Positions 11,128 to 21,917 of a stretch of 64,000 bases of DNA are shown here, in pieces. How positions within the stretch are numbered: the stretch's first letter is position 1; each line of letters opens with the position of its first letter. The DNA comes from Gracilariopsis chorda. Taxonomy: Eukaryota > Rhodophyta > Florideophyceae > Gracilariales > Gracilariaceae. A program made the translations under genes and the position numbers. Location: the NCBI GenBank assembly GCA_003194525.1, contig NBIV01000188.1:82432-146431 (forward strand), given 5' to 3'. A model generated the notes under the pieces. It did not search any database. It was not told the DNA's origin and saw only the letters and a program-made list of their open reading frames with translations.

Positions 11128-11610
11128 CGAATTCAAAATCTAAGAAAAATAGCATCCAGGATTATTAGAGCAAGAGAGGGTCTGCCGACCAATTACTTTT
11201 TCAAACTGTAATGTCTCGAATCCGTTTTCGAGATATCTGTAGCGCACTTCGACTTTACTGCTCTTATGATAAACATTCTACCGTTACTAACCCTCTATGA
11301 CATTTATAGATAATCTTAGAACATTTCCTGAGAAACGCAAGCTCAATAGCGGTACCTTTCATTGTATCAAATTTGGACCAAACCACAATACGTTGAAAGG
11401 ACAGGATCGCCGCAAGATCTTATATGAAATCCAAATCGGTTAAGCTCTGTTGTATTAGAGCGACCGTATGGGCTTCTATACACTGGGATGGTATAGCAGA
11501 CGTCGGGGAAGGTGACGTGGTAGGGCGAGAAGGGAAAGATTGACAGTTCGCGAGAATGGAATTGACGCACGGCGAGACCAGAAATCTGCAGCAATTCACA
11601 CTTATTCGAA

Positions 11611-11900
11611 CGAGAGAGGTGGCAAGCGCCACGTCTGCAAATATTGGGAGCAGTAAGGATGTGCTGTCATTGGCTGAGGTGCAAATATTTCTGTTGAACG
11701 GGTCCTAATATTTTTCTATTTTTGTGGTATAGTGGCCAAACGCAGTCATAAGCGGATGCACGAAGCCTATCGGGCAACAATGTGACAAAAGTGGCAAGCC
11801 ACACGTGTGGGAATATTGTGCAGTAGAGGGGTGTGCTGTTATTGGATGATGTGCCGATATTTTCGTGGATTGCTACCTAATATTTCTTATTACTTTTTTA
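11611..11900. repeat. Two diverged tandem copies of about 170 bp
   Basis: The segment from about 11620 (GTGGCAAGCGCCACGTCTGC) recurs from about 11790 (GTGGCAAGCCACACGTGTGG). Both copies continue with a similar string: AATATT, a GCAGTA, TGTGCTGT, ATTGG, a gTGC and then an AT-rich tail with CTAATATTT. The rest of 11128-12160 holds no gene that I can support. This could be a decayed LTR or upstream region of the gypsy remnant that starts at 12164. Confidence 0.5.
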
Positions 11901-12163
11901 AGTAGATCGGGTCGTGCATGGCACACTGCAAGGATACAAGGAAATAGTGGTTTGCATGCAGTTTTTCTGTGGCGCACTCCGTGATTCTACTTAGCCCGCG
12001 CGGACAGCGCCAAACCCTCAGTAACGCCGGACGGCTTCCCACCAAACGGACTAGTACCTTGTTCTCGTTGGCGATAAAGACTGCCCACTAGCCTGTTCTG
12101 CTAGCCCGTATGGTAAAAGAGTAGCGGTGCTTGACCGCCAACACTGTAAGAGTGTTCCCTGAC

Positions 12164-13131
12164 CATGTCTGACGCAGTTGCCCGTCCAGTTCCGCAGCCC
12201 TCCACCGGCGTCTTCTGACTTCGACCATTTGGAACATCGAGCCTATCTTCCGCCCGGGCATTCTAGGAAATTCCTCTAATGACCACAGAGGTACGTCAGA
12301 CTGCCCATAACCTTACAATAAGCATTGTGCTTTCCCACATTGGTCTCCCGACCTAGAAGACCAATGACGGACCCGTAATGGAATCGAGAATTCCGAAACC
12401 ACCGAGTTTGAAAGGTTCGCAGGGCAGAAAAACAGCTCCGCACGTTACGGAGTCGCAGACCGCCTCGGCAGTGGTCTCTGACATTGCTTTGGCCTCAAAC
12501 CGAAGCACCAGGAGTGCCCTGGCACTCCACTCGTCCCTCACAGAAAACCGCGAGTTACTGCTACGCACGGGAAGCGCGGCAGCGTCCTCGTCTAAACCAC
12601 CCGGACAGCCGGCACCTCAGTTTCGAACAAGGAGGAGTGGCGAAGGAGCCTCTTCTCACACCACATCGATCCGGAACGTAGGATTTGACGACTTGTGGGA
12701 CCGAATCTTTGGGAGCCATCCGCCTTTTCCTCGTAATCGGCAACCTAGAAGTGTGGGAACATTTCTTAGTCTCCACAAACCTAGCCACATCGTGCTTGTT
12801 AGGAACAATTTTCATTGACAAGCACGTGGCGGCCATATATCCACAGCGGAAACAGGTTGCTTTTCACCCTTCCCGACCGGTTGCTCTACATTCGGCAACT
12901 GCACGGTTTCAAACCAATAGTATTCACGAGTCTTTCCCGACAAAGGACAACTCGATCTCCAATAAGATTAGAGTTGCCCTATTGGTTAGTATACCGCTTA
13001 TGACCCAAGCGGAAGGGCAGGTAGCCGCCAATGATGGAGGACTTTCATTCCTCCAACTCAATCTTAAAAGGGTCAAGAAACGCCTGGTGCTCTTGGCCAA
13101 TGGCATTACGGAACTTAAACCGAAGCGGTAA
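12164..13131 (+). pseudogene. Gag and protease remnants of a second gypsy element (gypsy-2)
   Basis: An ATG at 12164 opens a short Pro-rich peptide (MSDAVARPVPQPST) that stops within 16 codons and is continued in other frames. An open stretch 12378-12818 is Ser/Arg/Pro-rich. From about 12780 a protease-like peptide follows (TNLATSCLLGTIFIDKHVAA), similar to that of gypsy-1 at 7512-7835. The catalytic Asp-Thr/Ser-Gly is not preserved. The Gag capsid region is much shorter than normal, so part of it has been lost. Assignment rests on order and on the downstream polymerase. Confidence 0.5.
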
Positions 13132-13599
13132 TTTCGAGTACTCGTCTCCAATTTTGGGTAGGCACCAATCCATCTGGCAAACAACGCCATAATCGGACTG
13201 GCTATGCCCGCACCAATCGCCTTAATTTCCCCGGCCCCATTCCTTAAAGACAAAACAAATAGGAAGGGGGGAGATAATCCCTCCCAATCCGATCGGGTGC
13301 AGAAGCTCGACACGCCCAAGCCCGACTATTAAAAGGATAAAGTCCGTATAAGAGAAAAGTACGAGACTACACGGGGAAGAATCACCGACTTTCATGAAGC
13401 GTTTGCAGACATTTGGGATGGACACCTGAAATCCATCACAATTGCCAAACATCGCATACGCCTGGAAAGGGATTCCAAAGCCATCTTCCAGGTACATTAC
13501 CGTGCCGGACAAAAACAGCGTGAAATAGAAAGGGAAGAAGTTACGAAGCAACTCTGGGCGGTGTAATAGAGCGGTCGTCCGCATAATGGGCAAGCCCTG

Positions 13600-14740
13600 T
13601 CGTATTCGCGCAGTAGAAAGACGGCACTCTATTCCTCTGCGTACTACCGCCGCCTCAACGCTATGACCGTACGCGATACGTACCCCATACCGAGAATGGG
13701 TGAGTGATCCACTTCGTAGGAGTTTTAATGGTATTCACCACTTTGAATGCCAATAGCGGTTATTGGCACTGCGAAGGTGGTGAGTCCGACCTGGATAAAA
13801 CAACATTCACTTCCCGCATGGGACAGTTTCGTTATGTTAGAATACCGTTCGGTCTCAAGAACGCACCTGCTACCTTTCAGAGGGCGCTCGATATCATCCT
13901 TTCACGGGTTAAACGGCAGTTCGCTCTAGACTATCTAGACGACGTCATTAGCTCCGTTTGGCCAGCATTACGCTGCGATTGGCCAAGTGCTCTTCTTCCA
14001 CCAGGTGGTCAGCTACCTTGGCCACATTATCCGTCTGGGCAAATTACAAGTATCCAGTAAGGCGTGCGACGCTTTGAGACAGGCGAACCCCCTTACTAAC
14101 CAGACGGAGCTACTGTCATTCCTTGGGTTTTGCAACGTTTTCCACCGGTTTGTTTGTGGGTTTTGCTCGCATTGCTAGGTCGCTTAATCAGAAAATTGAG
14201 AAGGACCAGCCATTCGAGATCAAAACTCTGGCTAATACGGAATATGAGGCTCTCGACGAGCTGCGTCAACGCCTCATACGCACACCAATACTGGCACCTC
14301 CCCGAAACGGTCATGAGTACGTCCTAGATAAGGATGCTTGTAAAACCCAAGTTGGATGCTGTCTTCTCCAGGAGGAGCCTGAGGGCGACCGTCGTCTTAT
14401 AGGCTACTGGAGCCACTCACTTACAAAACCGGAGCCGGCCTACTCTACCACTAAACAGGACTGTTTGGATATCTTTTGGGCCATTAATCACCTCTGACCG
14501 TACTTGGATGGCCCACGGTTCACACTCCGTACGGAACATCATGTATTACGATGAATTCTGAACTTGTGAGATGCGTCTGCATCCGGACGGTTAGCGAGAT
14601 TAAGACCCCGTCTCATGGCATCTCAGGGAGTACGAATTCGACGTAGTCAACCGACTGGGAACAAAGCACCAAGTGGCTGATGCGCTTTCCAGATTTCGTA
14701 CGGATGGGGAAGATACAGATCCACTGGAGGATGAAGTACC
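13600..14740 (+). pseudogene. Reverse transcriptase and RNase H of gypsy-2
   Basis: Fragments in successive frames give the Ty3/gypsy order. About 13620 has a DGTL...RLNAMTVRDTYPIPR region. 13704-14060 has FTTLNANSGYWH, MGQFRYVRIPFGLKNAPATF and the active site LDYLDD. 13987-14178 has the thumb (YLGHIIRLGKLQV...FLGFCNVFHRF). 14123-14497 has RNase H with YVLDKDACKTQVGCCL and the YSTTKQDCLDIFWAI motif. About 14500-14540 reads YLDGPRFTLRTEHH. The normal DANSGYWQ is changed to NANSGYWH, and several frameshifts and stops break the gene. It makes no functional enzyme. Confidence 0.85.
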
Positions 14741-14828
14741 ATGCATGATGACGGACACTATGCCCGAGACGGACAAAGAATATACCGTGGCTATGATATG
14801 TTGGGATGGTAAAGAGTAGACCGTAATA

Positions 14829-15490
14829 GTGCACTGGCCACAAGACAAACCGAACGGGATAGGACTTCCAGCAGTACTCGAGGTCAATGGAGAGATGCAG
14901 GAAGTCGCCCCTATTACGGTAGAAGCATTCCTCCTGGAACAGGAGGATGATCCTCTTTGCAAGTTCGCATGGGAAAAAGTCGGATACGGCAGATGTTTAT
15001 TCGAATTAATCCGTAAGGGGATATTAATACAGAAAGCTCCGCTAGACGGAGCTCTCCAATGGTTAGTATCGGAACCTCTGCAGTCCAGATTATTGTCACT
15101 GTCCCACTACCCACGGTTCCTGGACACTCTGCCGCAACGAAGATGTATTCCACGCTACCGCGGGATTACGACTGGACAGGAATGGCAAATGACGTGTTTC
15201 AGACCGTACGCAATTGTCGAACTTCTTTCTTCACAAGAGGGAGTCGCGAGCGCCATCATAAGCTACTGAAACTCTTTCCCGCAGCGGGCTCGCTGTAATT
15301 CGTCGCAATGGACTTCCTCGGTCCATTTAAAAAATCTGCACAAGCTCGCCAGTATATTCTGGTCGTTACCGATCGGTTTATAAAGTTCTGCCGAGCGGTC
15401 TCATGAATTCAAGTACGGCGGGAGCCGTATTCCAGGCTTTCCTGGAAAACTGGGTCTACTGTGGATCAATGCGTGCGCCCATACCCTCTA
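14829..15490 (+). pseudogene. Integrase N-terminal part of gypsy-2, truncated
   Basis: After the RNase H spacer the frame gives LLSLSHYPRF. A neighbouring frame gives PGHSAATKMYSTLPRDYDW and MANDVFQTVRNCRTS, the HHCC zinc-binding part. From 15303 comes VAMDFLGPFKKS with VVTDRF, the first catalytic Asp of the integrase core. The similarity ends near WVY at 15455, where LTR-like sequence begins. The second Asp, the catalytic Glu and any chromodomain are missing. Confidence 0.75.
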
Positions 15491-16397
15491 GGCGAAGTGG
15501 ATCATGAATGATTCAATACCGACGTGGCATCGGTTCAACTCAGGTATGGGTGGACCCTCGGAAATATTGAGTGAAATTCGATATGAATTTTAATTAGTAT
15601 TTTTGGAACCTTCCTGGGTGCTTTCTGTGGTATCTGGAACACATGGACGCGTGGTACGGATATTATTCATGGTTGGCAGGATTCACGCGTGTCGCGTTGT
15701 GCCGTGGCCGGCAGTGCCACCAAGTGATACAAGTGTGTGGACCACAAGTTTGGCACACTACAGTAGTTGTTCTCTTAGTTTATTGTGACCCAGTAGTGCC
15801 TAAGGGAGTACGGCCTTGCCGTTTCACCCTGAAGTAAAGACAGGCTGTGACTCGGCTGTGAGTTTATCATCTGCCCGAAGTGACCAACTCTTGCTGGGGT
15901 TTCACTGCGTTCGATCCCGTTATGTTCACCCGCACAGTATCACAAAAGACCGCGGATCTGTCTTAACCGTGGGTTCGCCCAGTGTTCACGTATTTTAACG
16001 TTTTGGTTACTTTCTATTATGGGAACAGATAGCCGTTCGACTCAGTATTCGGTTTTGCCGTACAAGCTGAATAAGCCACACCCCCATCGCAGGTTCTGTT
16101 CCCGCTTTCCGCACGACCCGCCGGGGTGTACTATTCCTTTTGGTTTCTCCCCTTTTTCCCTTTTCCATTTCTGGATTCCCCGTGGACCGGAACACCACTC
16201 ACACGCACCTTTGTACTACGTTGACCAGCTGGTAGCCCCATGCTCGATATCGCATCCCTCGGTATAGCCGGAAGCGACCTCGGGTTTACACCCGAACACC
16301 GTATGGTATGGGCGGCCCTGGCGCTGCGCCTACCTCACAAGAGAGGAAGGCTGCAAACATCTTGGGGGGATTTACCGCCTCGGGATATTGCTCCACA
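15470..16397 (+). repeat. Decayed LTR of the A/B/D family (LTR-C)
   Basis: The right half, notably 16320-16397, follows the 3' end of the LTRs at 45799-46625 and 47120-47974: an AGAGGAAG block, then a ...CTTGGGG... block, ending in an ATTG-CTCCACA block. The left end is uncertain. TGCGTGCGCCC at 15470 fits the family start, but other points up to 15604 are possible. No matching 5-bp flanks were found. Since integrase sequence lies to its left and piggyBac sequence to its right, it may be the 3' LTR of gypsy-2 or a later insertion at the junction. Confidence 0.5.
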
Positions 16398-16409
16398 GTT
16401 CCCAGTAAT

Positions 16410-16782
16410 GGTCTTAGAAACTACTACGCAACCTGGCTTTTAAATTTGTTCACATTGCATACATATTCCTGTGCTGAAGAGGTTTGCATAATTGCGTACC
16501 CGTTGAGAATGCTGGCGTCAATGAAAAACTTGAACACACTCAGTGGAATACACAATTCTTTTCACATGATTGTCTTAGTGAACGTCACCTGATCGAAGCG
16601 ATCGACGCCATTCATGAACATATTATACGCCACAATAATTGCAGGAACCCGAATAGTTGTTCTTTGAAGCTCTTCGTTTCCAAACCAACGCTCAAGTGAA
16701 GCTAACCGGTGTTCGCATATGATACCATGGCTACCTGAAATATTCGAGACCAAGGCGTGCAGGCCAAATCATTAGTGTAGAA
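16410..16782 (-). pseudogene. piggyBac-type transposase, C-terminal fragment (piggyBac-2, part 2)
   Basis: On the minus strand the sequence directly after the Helitron end reads FYTNDLACTPW, then in a shifted frame LASLERWFGNEEL, VPAIIVAYN and MFMNGVDRFDQ. The last is the diagnostic YNxxMxGVDxxDQ of piggyBac-like transposases (DDE_Tnp_1_7). It continues as KELCIPLSVFKFFIDASILN. One or two frameshifts are present. This piece is the direct continuation of the fragment at 22841-23215. The two were separated by the Helitron. Confidence 0.8.
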
Positions 16783-16832
16783 CTAGGAAAAGCGGCCTTC
16801 GGCTCCAGTGGGCGCTCCGCGCCGTTGCCAAA
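16783..16832 (-). terminator. Helitron 3' end with hairpins
   Basis: The minus strand contains GGCGCGGAGCGCC (5-bp stem GGCGC/GCGCC, loop GGA), then GCCGAAGGC (3-bp stem plus flanking pairs), then CTTTTCCTAG. A hairpin 10-20 bases before a CTRR end is the rolling-circle stop signal of Helitrons. Two adjacent GC-rich palindromes are visible here. Which one acts is not clear. Confidence 0.75.
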
Positions 16833-16875
16833 AGTTTGCATAAGATATCCGCACAAATTTTGGTTTAAGCATCAA

Positions 16876-18290
16876 CTAAATTATGTCAAATTTATGACGC
16901 CTCTCTACAAAGTATGCGGCTTCTTTTAGAACAGGGTTTTTGATGTTCACCGGCATTGCATGGAAATCATGTGCATTTCGGGGCGTCTCGTCTTCATTAT
17001 GCAGCAGTAACACATCATCAGATGTTCTCACAAGCGAAATTTCAACATAGACCTGACCCGGCGAGGAAAAGTTTGTTTGAAAGTCATTTATCATTTTCTT
17101 CAGCGTTTGGCCTTGCGCTTTATGCACAGTTCCTGCCAATGCCAATCTGATGGGAAACTGGCGACGTTTGATTTTCGCATCTGCAAACTCAAAAACAAAT
17201 TCAATGCGGTGCAGTAAAACGCTTTGCTGAATATTCCCATGTTCATAAATGTCCAATAGTCGAATCACTCTGCGAGAAATGCTGGTAACGTTAAACATCT
17301 TTCCATTCAGCACGTGCGGATGAAGTACGTTTCGAATCACCGTAACAGGAATACCCAACTTCAATTTCAAATTGTGGTGCGGGAATCCAGTTGGAGCGTA
17401 ATTATACGTCAGTTCAGGGCCAATGATACTAATTGTGTGATAGTTTTGACCAGTTGGCCCTCGATTTGGAACGATCGTCGTTGCAGACTTCAGGTCAAAC
17501 ATCTTTCCTGGGAAATACTCCAATGCGTTCTGGTTATGTTCCTCCACTAATTGATTTGTTGGGGCAACAATCAATCGGTTGAGCTTGACATCTTCTTTCT
17601 TCCGTGTTGTAAACAATTTCCAAAGCAACTTGTAAGCTTCGTGTAAATCTGACGTAGACATGAGTGGAAGCCTTGCAGATGCTGGAAACGTCCCACGACC
17701 AAGACTGAGCAAATCTTTTGCAAAAACCGGATCATCTTGTTGACGAACCTGTTCTGTAAGGCGGAGAACTTTGACTCTTCGGTCTCAAAGCTCTCAAGAA
17801 TAACATGGAAGCACCCTCAGGAGAAGCACTGGAATAACACGAGTTGTTCCATTCCTTTCGGATACTTTTTTCGTTCTTGGAACCACTGGCAACAGTTGCA
17901 TATAGTCGCCTGCCATAACTACGACCATGCCTCCAAAGTATTTCCTAGAGTTTCTTAAGTCCTTCAGTACGTTGTTTAAAATCTCTAAGAGCATTTCCGG
18001 GCACATTGAGACCTCATCAATTACCAGCAAAACAGTCTTCCGTATGAGTTCTGCTCTCTGTGATCGTGGTCCGTACTTGGAACGTGTCCAACGCTCTTTA
18101 ATTTTGCGAATCTTTGTTGTCTCCAACTCCCAATCCACGCGAACTATGCAAAGTTCTTCCTCCTTCATATAGGGCACCAGCAATACCTGTCGTGGCTGTC
18201 ATCTGCACCAATAGGCCTTCGTGCTCAACAATATCTCTTACCAAAGATAGGAAATAGGTCTTCCTTGTAAGAAAATACCCTTCCGTGTGT
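16876..18290 (-). pseudogene. Helitron Pif1-type helicase domain
   Basis: About 18270-18180 encodes the Walker A region, but the expected GxGTGKT reads GYFLTRKT, so the phosphate-binding glycine is lost. It is followed by TTGIAGALYEGGRTLHSS. After a frameshift near 18130, 18120-17794 has LLVIDEVSM (Walker B) and MAGDYMQLLPVV. 17712-16876 has VAPTNQLVEEHNQNAL, IPVTVIRNVLHPHVLNGKMF and the late motif LALAGTVHKAQGQTL. This order is that of the Helitron 5'-to-3' helicase, which unwinds DNA during rolling-circle transposition. Frame changes make it a pseudogene. Confidence 0.88.
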
Positions 18291-18443
18291 GTCGAGTCTT
18301 TCAGACTCTCTCATTCTCTCTCGGTATTGTATTTCTCTCATTACTTTGTCAAAAACTTGCTTCTGGCTTTCTTTCAGATCATCATATCGCTCTTTTAACC
18401 TTCGTCTGGACCTCGAACAAGAGCTACGATTTACGTCAGCTTG

Positions 18444-21400
18444 TTACTCTGCTAATTGCAGTTCGATCTCACTGAGATGAAGTTGTGATACACTATGATG
18501 AAAGAAGGGATCATTTCCGATATGCTGACAGCCATGTCTGTCCGAAATGACAATGATTCTTCGAAGTAGCTCTTCTCTTCTTTGTGCTCTGATTCCCTTG
18601 GTTACATCTGCAGTTAGAGCTCGTTTGCCCTTTTTAATCACACTTTTAGGATTTAACCCGTGTTGAAAGGAAGTGAATACCAAGTAACGCAGCTCAGAAA
18701 GAGTAAAATGGTATCCTACTGCCTTATCAAAAGCCGTTTCGTACTCTTCACCATAGATATATAGTCCACGGGCTACTGCCACTTCTCTATAAATTGAGTA
18801 GGATTCGCTCCCAACACTTTTCGGATCATCAAAGGAGCTCAATGCAGAGTTATTGACCAATATTCGAAGAGCGAAGAGTTCGGGATTTGTGGGAGAGGCA
18901 AATTAAATTCGAGTCAAAGTTCGATCATTTTCGGATAGCTGCACGACGTATATTCGTGGACGTCCTCCGTCCCAAGTAGAGTCAGACTATGATACAGATC
19001 GGGATAGCTTATCTTCTACACGTACAGTCTCGTAGTATTTCATTAGTCCAAGTCCATGTACCGGGAGGGTCGTTTGAAATATCTTTCCAGCAAGTAGTAC
19101 TTCAGACGTCTAGGCAGTCTTACCTTTCGAGTCAAAACCTGTCGCTCTCCACGGAGATGTATGTCAAGCGCCTGTACAGTTGAATTGATGCGAACATGCC
19201 TGAACTCAAAGAGGTTCCATGCAGCTTCGAACGCGCCCACCACTCCCGCTCTCATATACGCCCTGATCTCATTTTGAAGCATGTCCTTCTGTGCACTTGA
19301 TTGGCTTTCCGTTCGACTCGATACAACCAAATCCTGTCCTTTGGCACTGTTGAAAGCATAATTCATCAGGTATGCTACGGCGCTGCCACCTTGGGTTCTT
19401 TCAACATTGATGTGAGCCTTGTACTTCATTGTGAGATCTGGATTGTACCGAACCACTTTCAAATCTTCTGTTCTTCTTCTTCTTCGGTAGGTTACTAGAT
19501 TTGTGTACTCTTTTATCGTTGTTTCAGCCACAATTTCTTGTCGATCATACCCAAACCTGCACCTTCCGTCAGAGGTACGACCACGGCAATACGGAGAGTG
19601 TCTGGCATATTGAATATCTTCACCAATTTTCGGAGTTCCTAGTCCTCAGTGGAGTCACCCTGAGGCAGTTCGACTTTGATCAAAGTTTAAATGATCTCAG
19701 GATCTTCAACTACGCCCCCCTCCAACCAAGGAATAATGTGGTGATGTGGAGTATTTCTCTCCTGGACCTCAAGTTTGGCGGCAATCCCAATGAATTTCAA
19801 GCCAAATAGCTCTTCTGAATTATTCTGTATATCCTTCATGATTGAACTTGCATACTGGTTGTACACTATTGCAATAAGATCTGGCCTATCAAAAAGACGG
19901 CTTCTGTCTCCCTGTGGAGAAAATGCTCCGGTATTTTCGTTGTCCATACTAAGCCTTTTCATGTCTTCCCGCCGTACGTTCATTGTGACTTTGACGAAAA
20001 GCGTGAGGGAGCCCAGTCGAGCAACCATTGCTTGCACATCCAGTCGTTTTTGTCTACAGTACGCCAGAGAGTTTTTGTGATTACCTGGAAGGAAGAGTGT
20101 ACCGGGAAGGCCAAGTTCCTCTGTACCGGTAAGGATTCCAGACCGCAGCTTTCGTTCTTCAACCATTCTCATCAGTTCTGTTTCCATGTTACGAAGTCTC
20201 AAGTCTTCAATGTTTGTGCTAGCACGAAGCAACCATTCCTGAGGAAGAGTACCAGAGTTCTGCAGCCAAGCTTTTGTGTACAGTCTTCGCCTAGAGTGTT
20301 CTACCCATGTTAGGCTCCTTTCGTCTGGGTTGTTCGCATCCCTTGATGAAATATATGTTCCTGTATCATACGTGGCATGAATCTCACAGTAAGGGTAGAG
20401 AAGTGGAAATGCTCCTTTCTCAGCGTCCATTGAATTAGGCTTCAAACGCTTGTACTTGGCAACTCGACGCGGAAGATTTCTGGTTGACATGTGATAGGAT
20501 TCTCTTCCCCGTACCAGCTGGGCAACTGGGGCTTCCGACCTGACCAGTCCACTTGGCTCTACGACGAAAGCTCTCATTGCAAGAGGTCTGCCTCGGCTGT
20601 CATCTGGTAACGGTCCTGCACGGGAGCTCACCTCGATTCAGGCGTCTTGGGCACCTTGATAATTCCGGACAACTATGGAATCCTGAATAGGGTCTGCAGC
20701 GATGTCCAGAGTAGACTTGTCCGCATTTGATCTCCTGCGAACACTTTCGTCTGGTCTGAACAAATTTCTATATCTCTTTCGGACAATATTTGTTCTTTGT
20801 TGCATGATATCGTATAACTTTGGAACCAAATATCGAGTATTCGGGTTAGACACCAGTGTTCTTGTGAAAGAAGAAGAATGATCCCGTGAATTAAGACTTG
20901 GAGGACCTTCCGACCAGAAATATGTGTAGCGCACGTCCTGGCCTGGAACAGAAAGAGACAAATTGCTTTGAAGTCGTACAAATGATGGAACGCTACCCCG
21001 AACGCACTTCATATCCATGAATGTGACAACGGTTGCAAATAACCCATTTATGTGTGTTGATAGCGTTTTTAAAAAATCGCAAGCGATATATGTCTTCAGG
21101 TTGCGAATTGATGTGCGCTCGTCTGAAAGAAACTCCTAGCGATCTGTAGCTTTTATATCTACAGCATGCTCCTTCGGTCTCTGCACCAAGCAGAACTGCG
21201 TCACAATACTTACACATACGAATACGAAGCACCCACCCCGAATATTTGACAGGACACCGAGGTGCTTGATGGCCGTTTGCACCGCATGTCCTACAACAAG
21301 CTGGAAGTGTGCCAGTGATTGGTTGGTACTCCGGATATGAAGAGCGTGGACGTGCGAGGCCTTGAAGAATATTTTCTGCCCTTGCATCCCAGACATATTT

Positions 21401-21565
21401 TGCTCCATAGTGAATGCCTCTGCGAGTTCTCCCATCGAAGCGAATGACCGTCCTATCTCGTTCCTTTTGAATTCCAGAAGAATGAGAGGAGTTTAAGTAA
21501 ACCTCTTCAGGTTTATGAAGTTCCATAAAATTTTGGAGAAGCTTGGTTCTAGTTCCTAAGTCCAT
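18444..21565 (-). pseudogene. Helitron Rep region: zinc knuckle, HUH nuclease, linker
   Basis: Reading leftwards, 21565-20993 has a CCHC knuckle (CRTCGANGHQAPRC) and more Cys pairs. 21018-20638 is a linker. 20631-19687 is the Rep domain, with the LTLFVKVTMNVRREDMKRL block, DRPDLIAIVYNQ and the HUH motif in TPHHHIIPWLEGG. A shifted frame then gives GRCRFGYDRQEI. 19531-19043 has KYKAHINVERT and YLMNYAFNSAKG, the two-tyrosine region, although the usual Lys after the first Tyr pair is Asn. 18860-18444 has REVAVARGLYIYGEEYETAF, the linker seen before the helicase. Rep cuts and joins the DNA ends. Breaks between blocks inactivate it. Confidence 0.85.
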
Positions 21566-21917
21566 CTACGCAAGCTCATCGGTTCTGTCTCGATGATGCA
21601 TTTGGTGTATATTCTCTCTTAGACGACTGCCTGCTCCTGACTGGCATCCACCATGTCTTGATAGTGGTCGATGCGAATAAGAGCTCATTTTGGGCTCTGG
21701 GAACCAGAGAGAGATTGAGAGATTTAGTGATCACCTTTCGATGGAAAATGTACCTTATCTGCCCCCTAAGTAGAGAACTGGTGTTGCAAAATAGTTTCTC
21801 GCTTGAAGTATACGTATAAATATTGTCTTCAATTGTCTTCATTGTCTCAAGATGTTCCTGACACCAGCAGTACCTTGAAAGGTTACATACATAGTACTTT
21901 ACTGAGTACATATGCAT

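Noticed and set aside
13222-13593. Minus-strand frame of 123 codons resembling a membrane protein
   Set aside because: It lies opposite the gypsy-2 region leading into reverse transcriptase on the plus strand. Hydrophobic content comes from reading the complementary strand.
16398-16700. Continuation of gypsy-2 integrase on the plus strand after LTR-C
   Set aside because: A weak resemblance (SNGL..., AYP...) was considered, but the minus strand of the same bases encodes clear piggyBac motifs (YNMFMNGVDRFDQ), so the plus-strand reading is a shadow.
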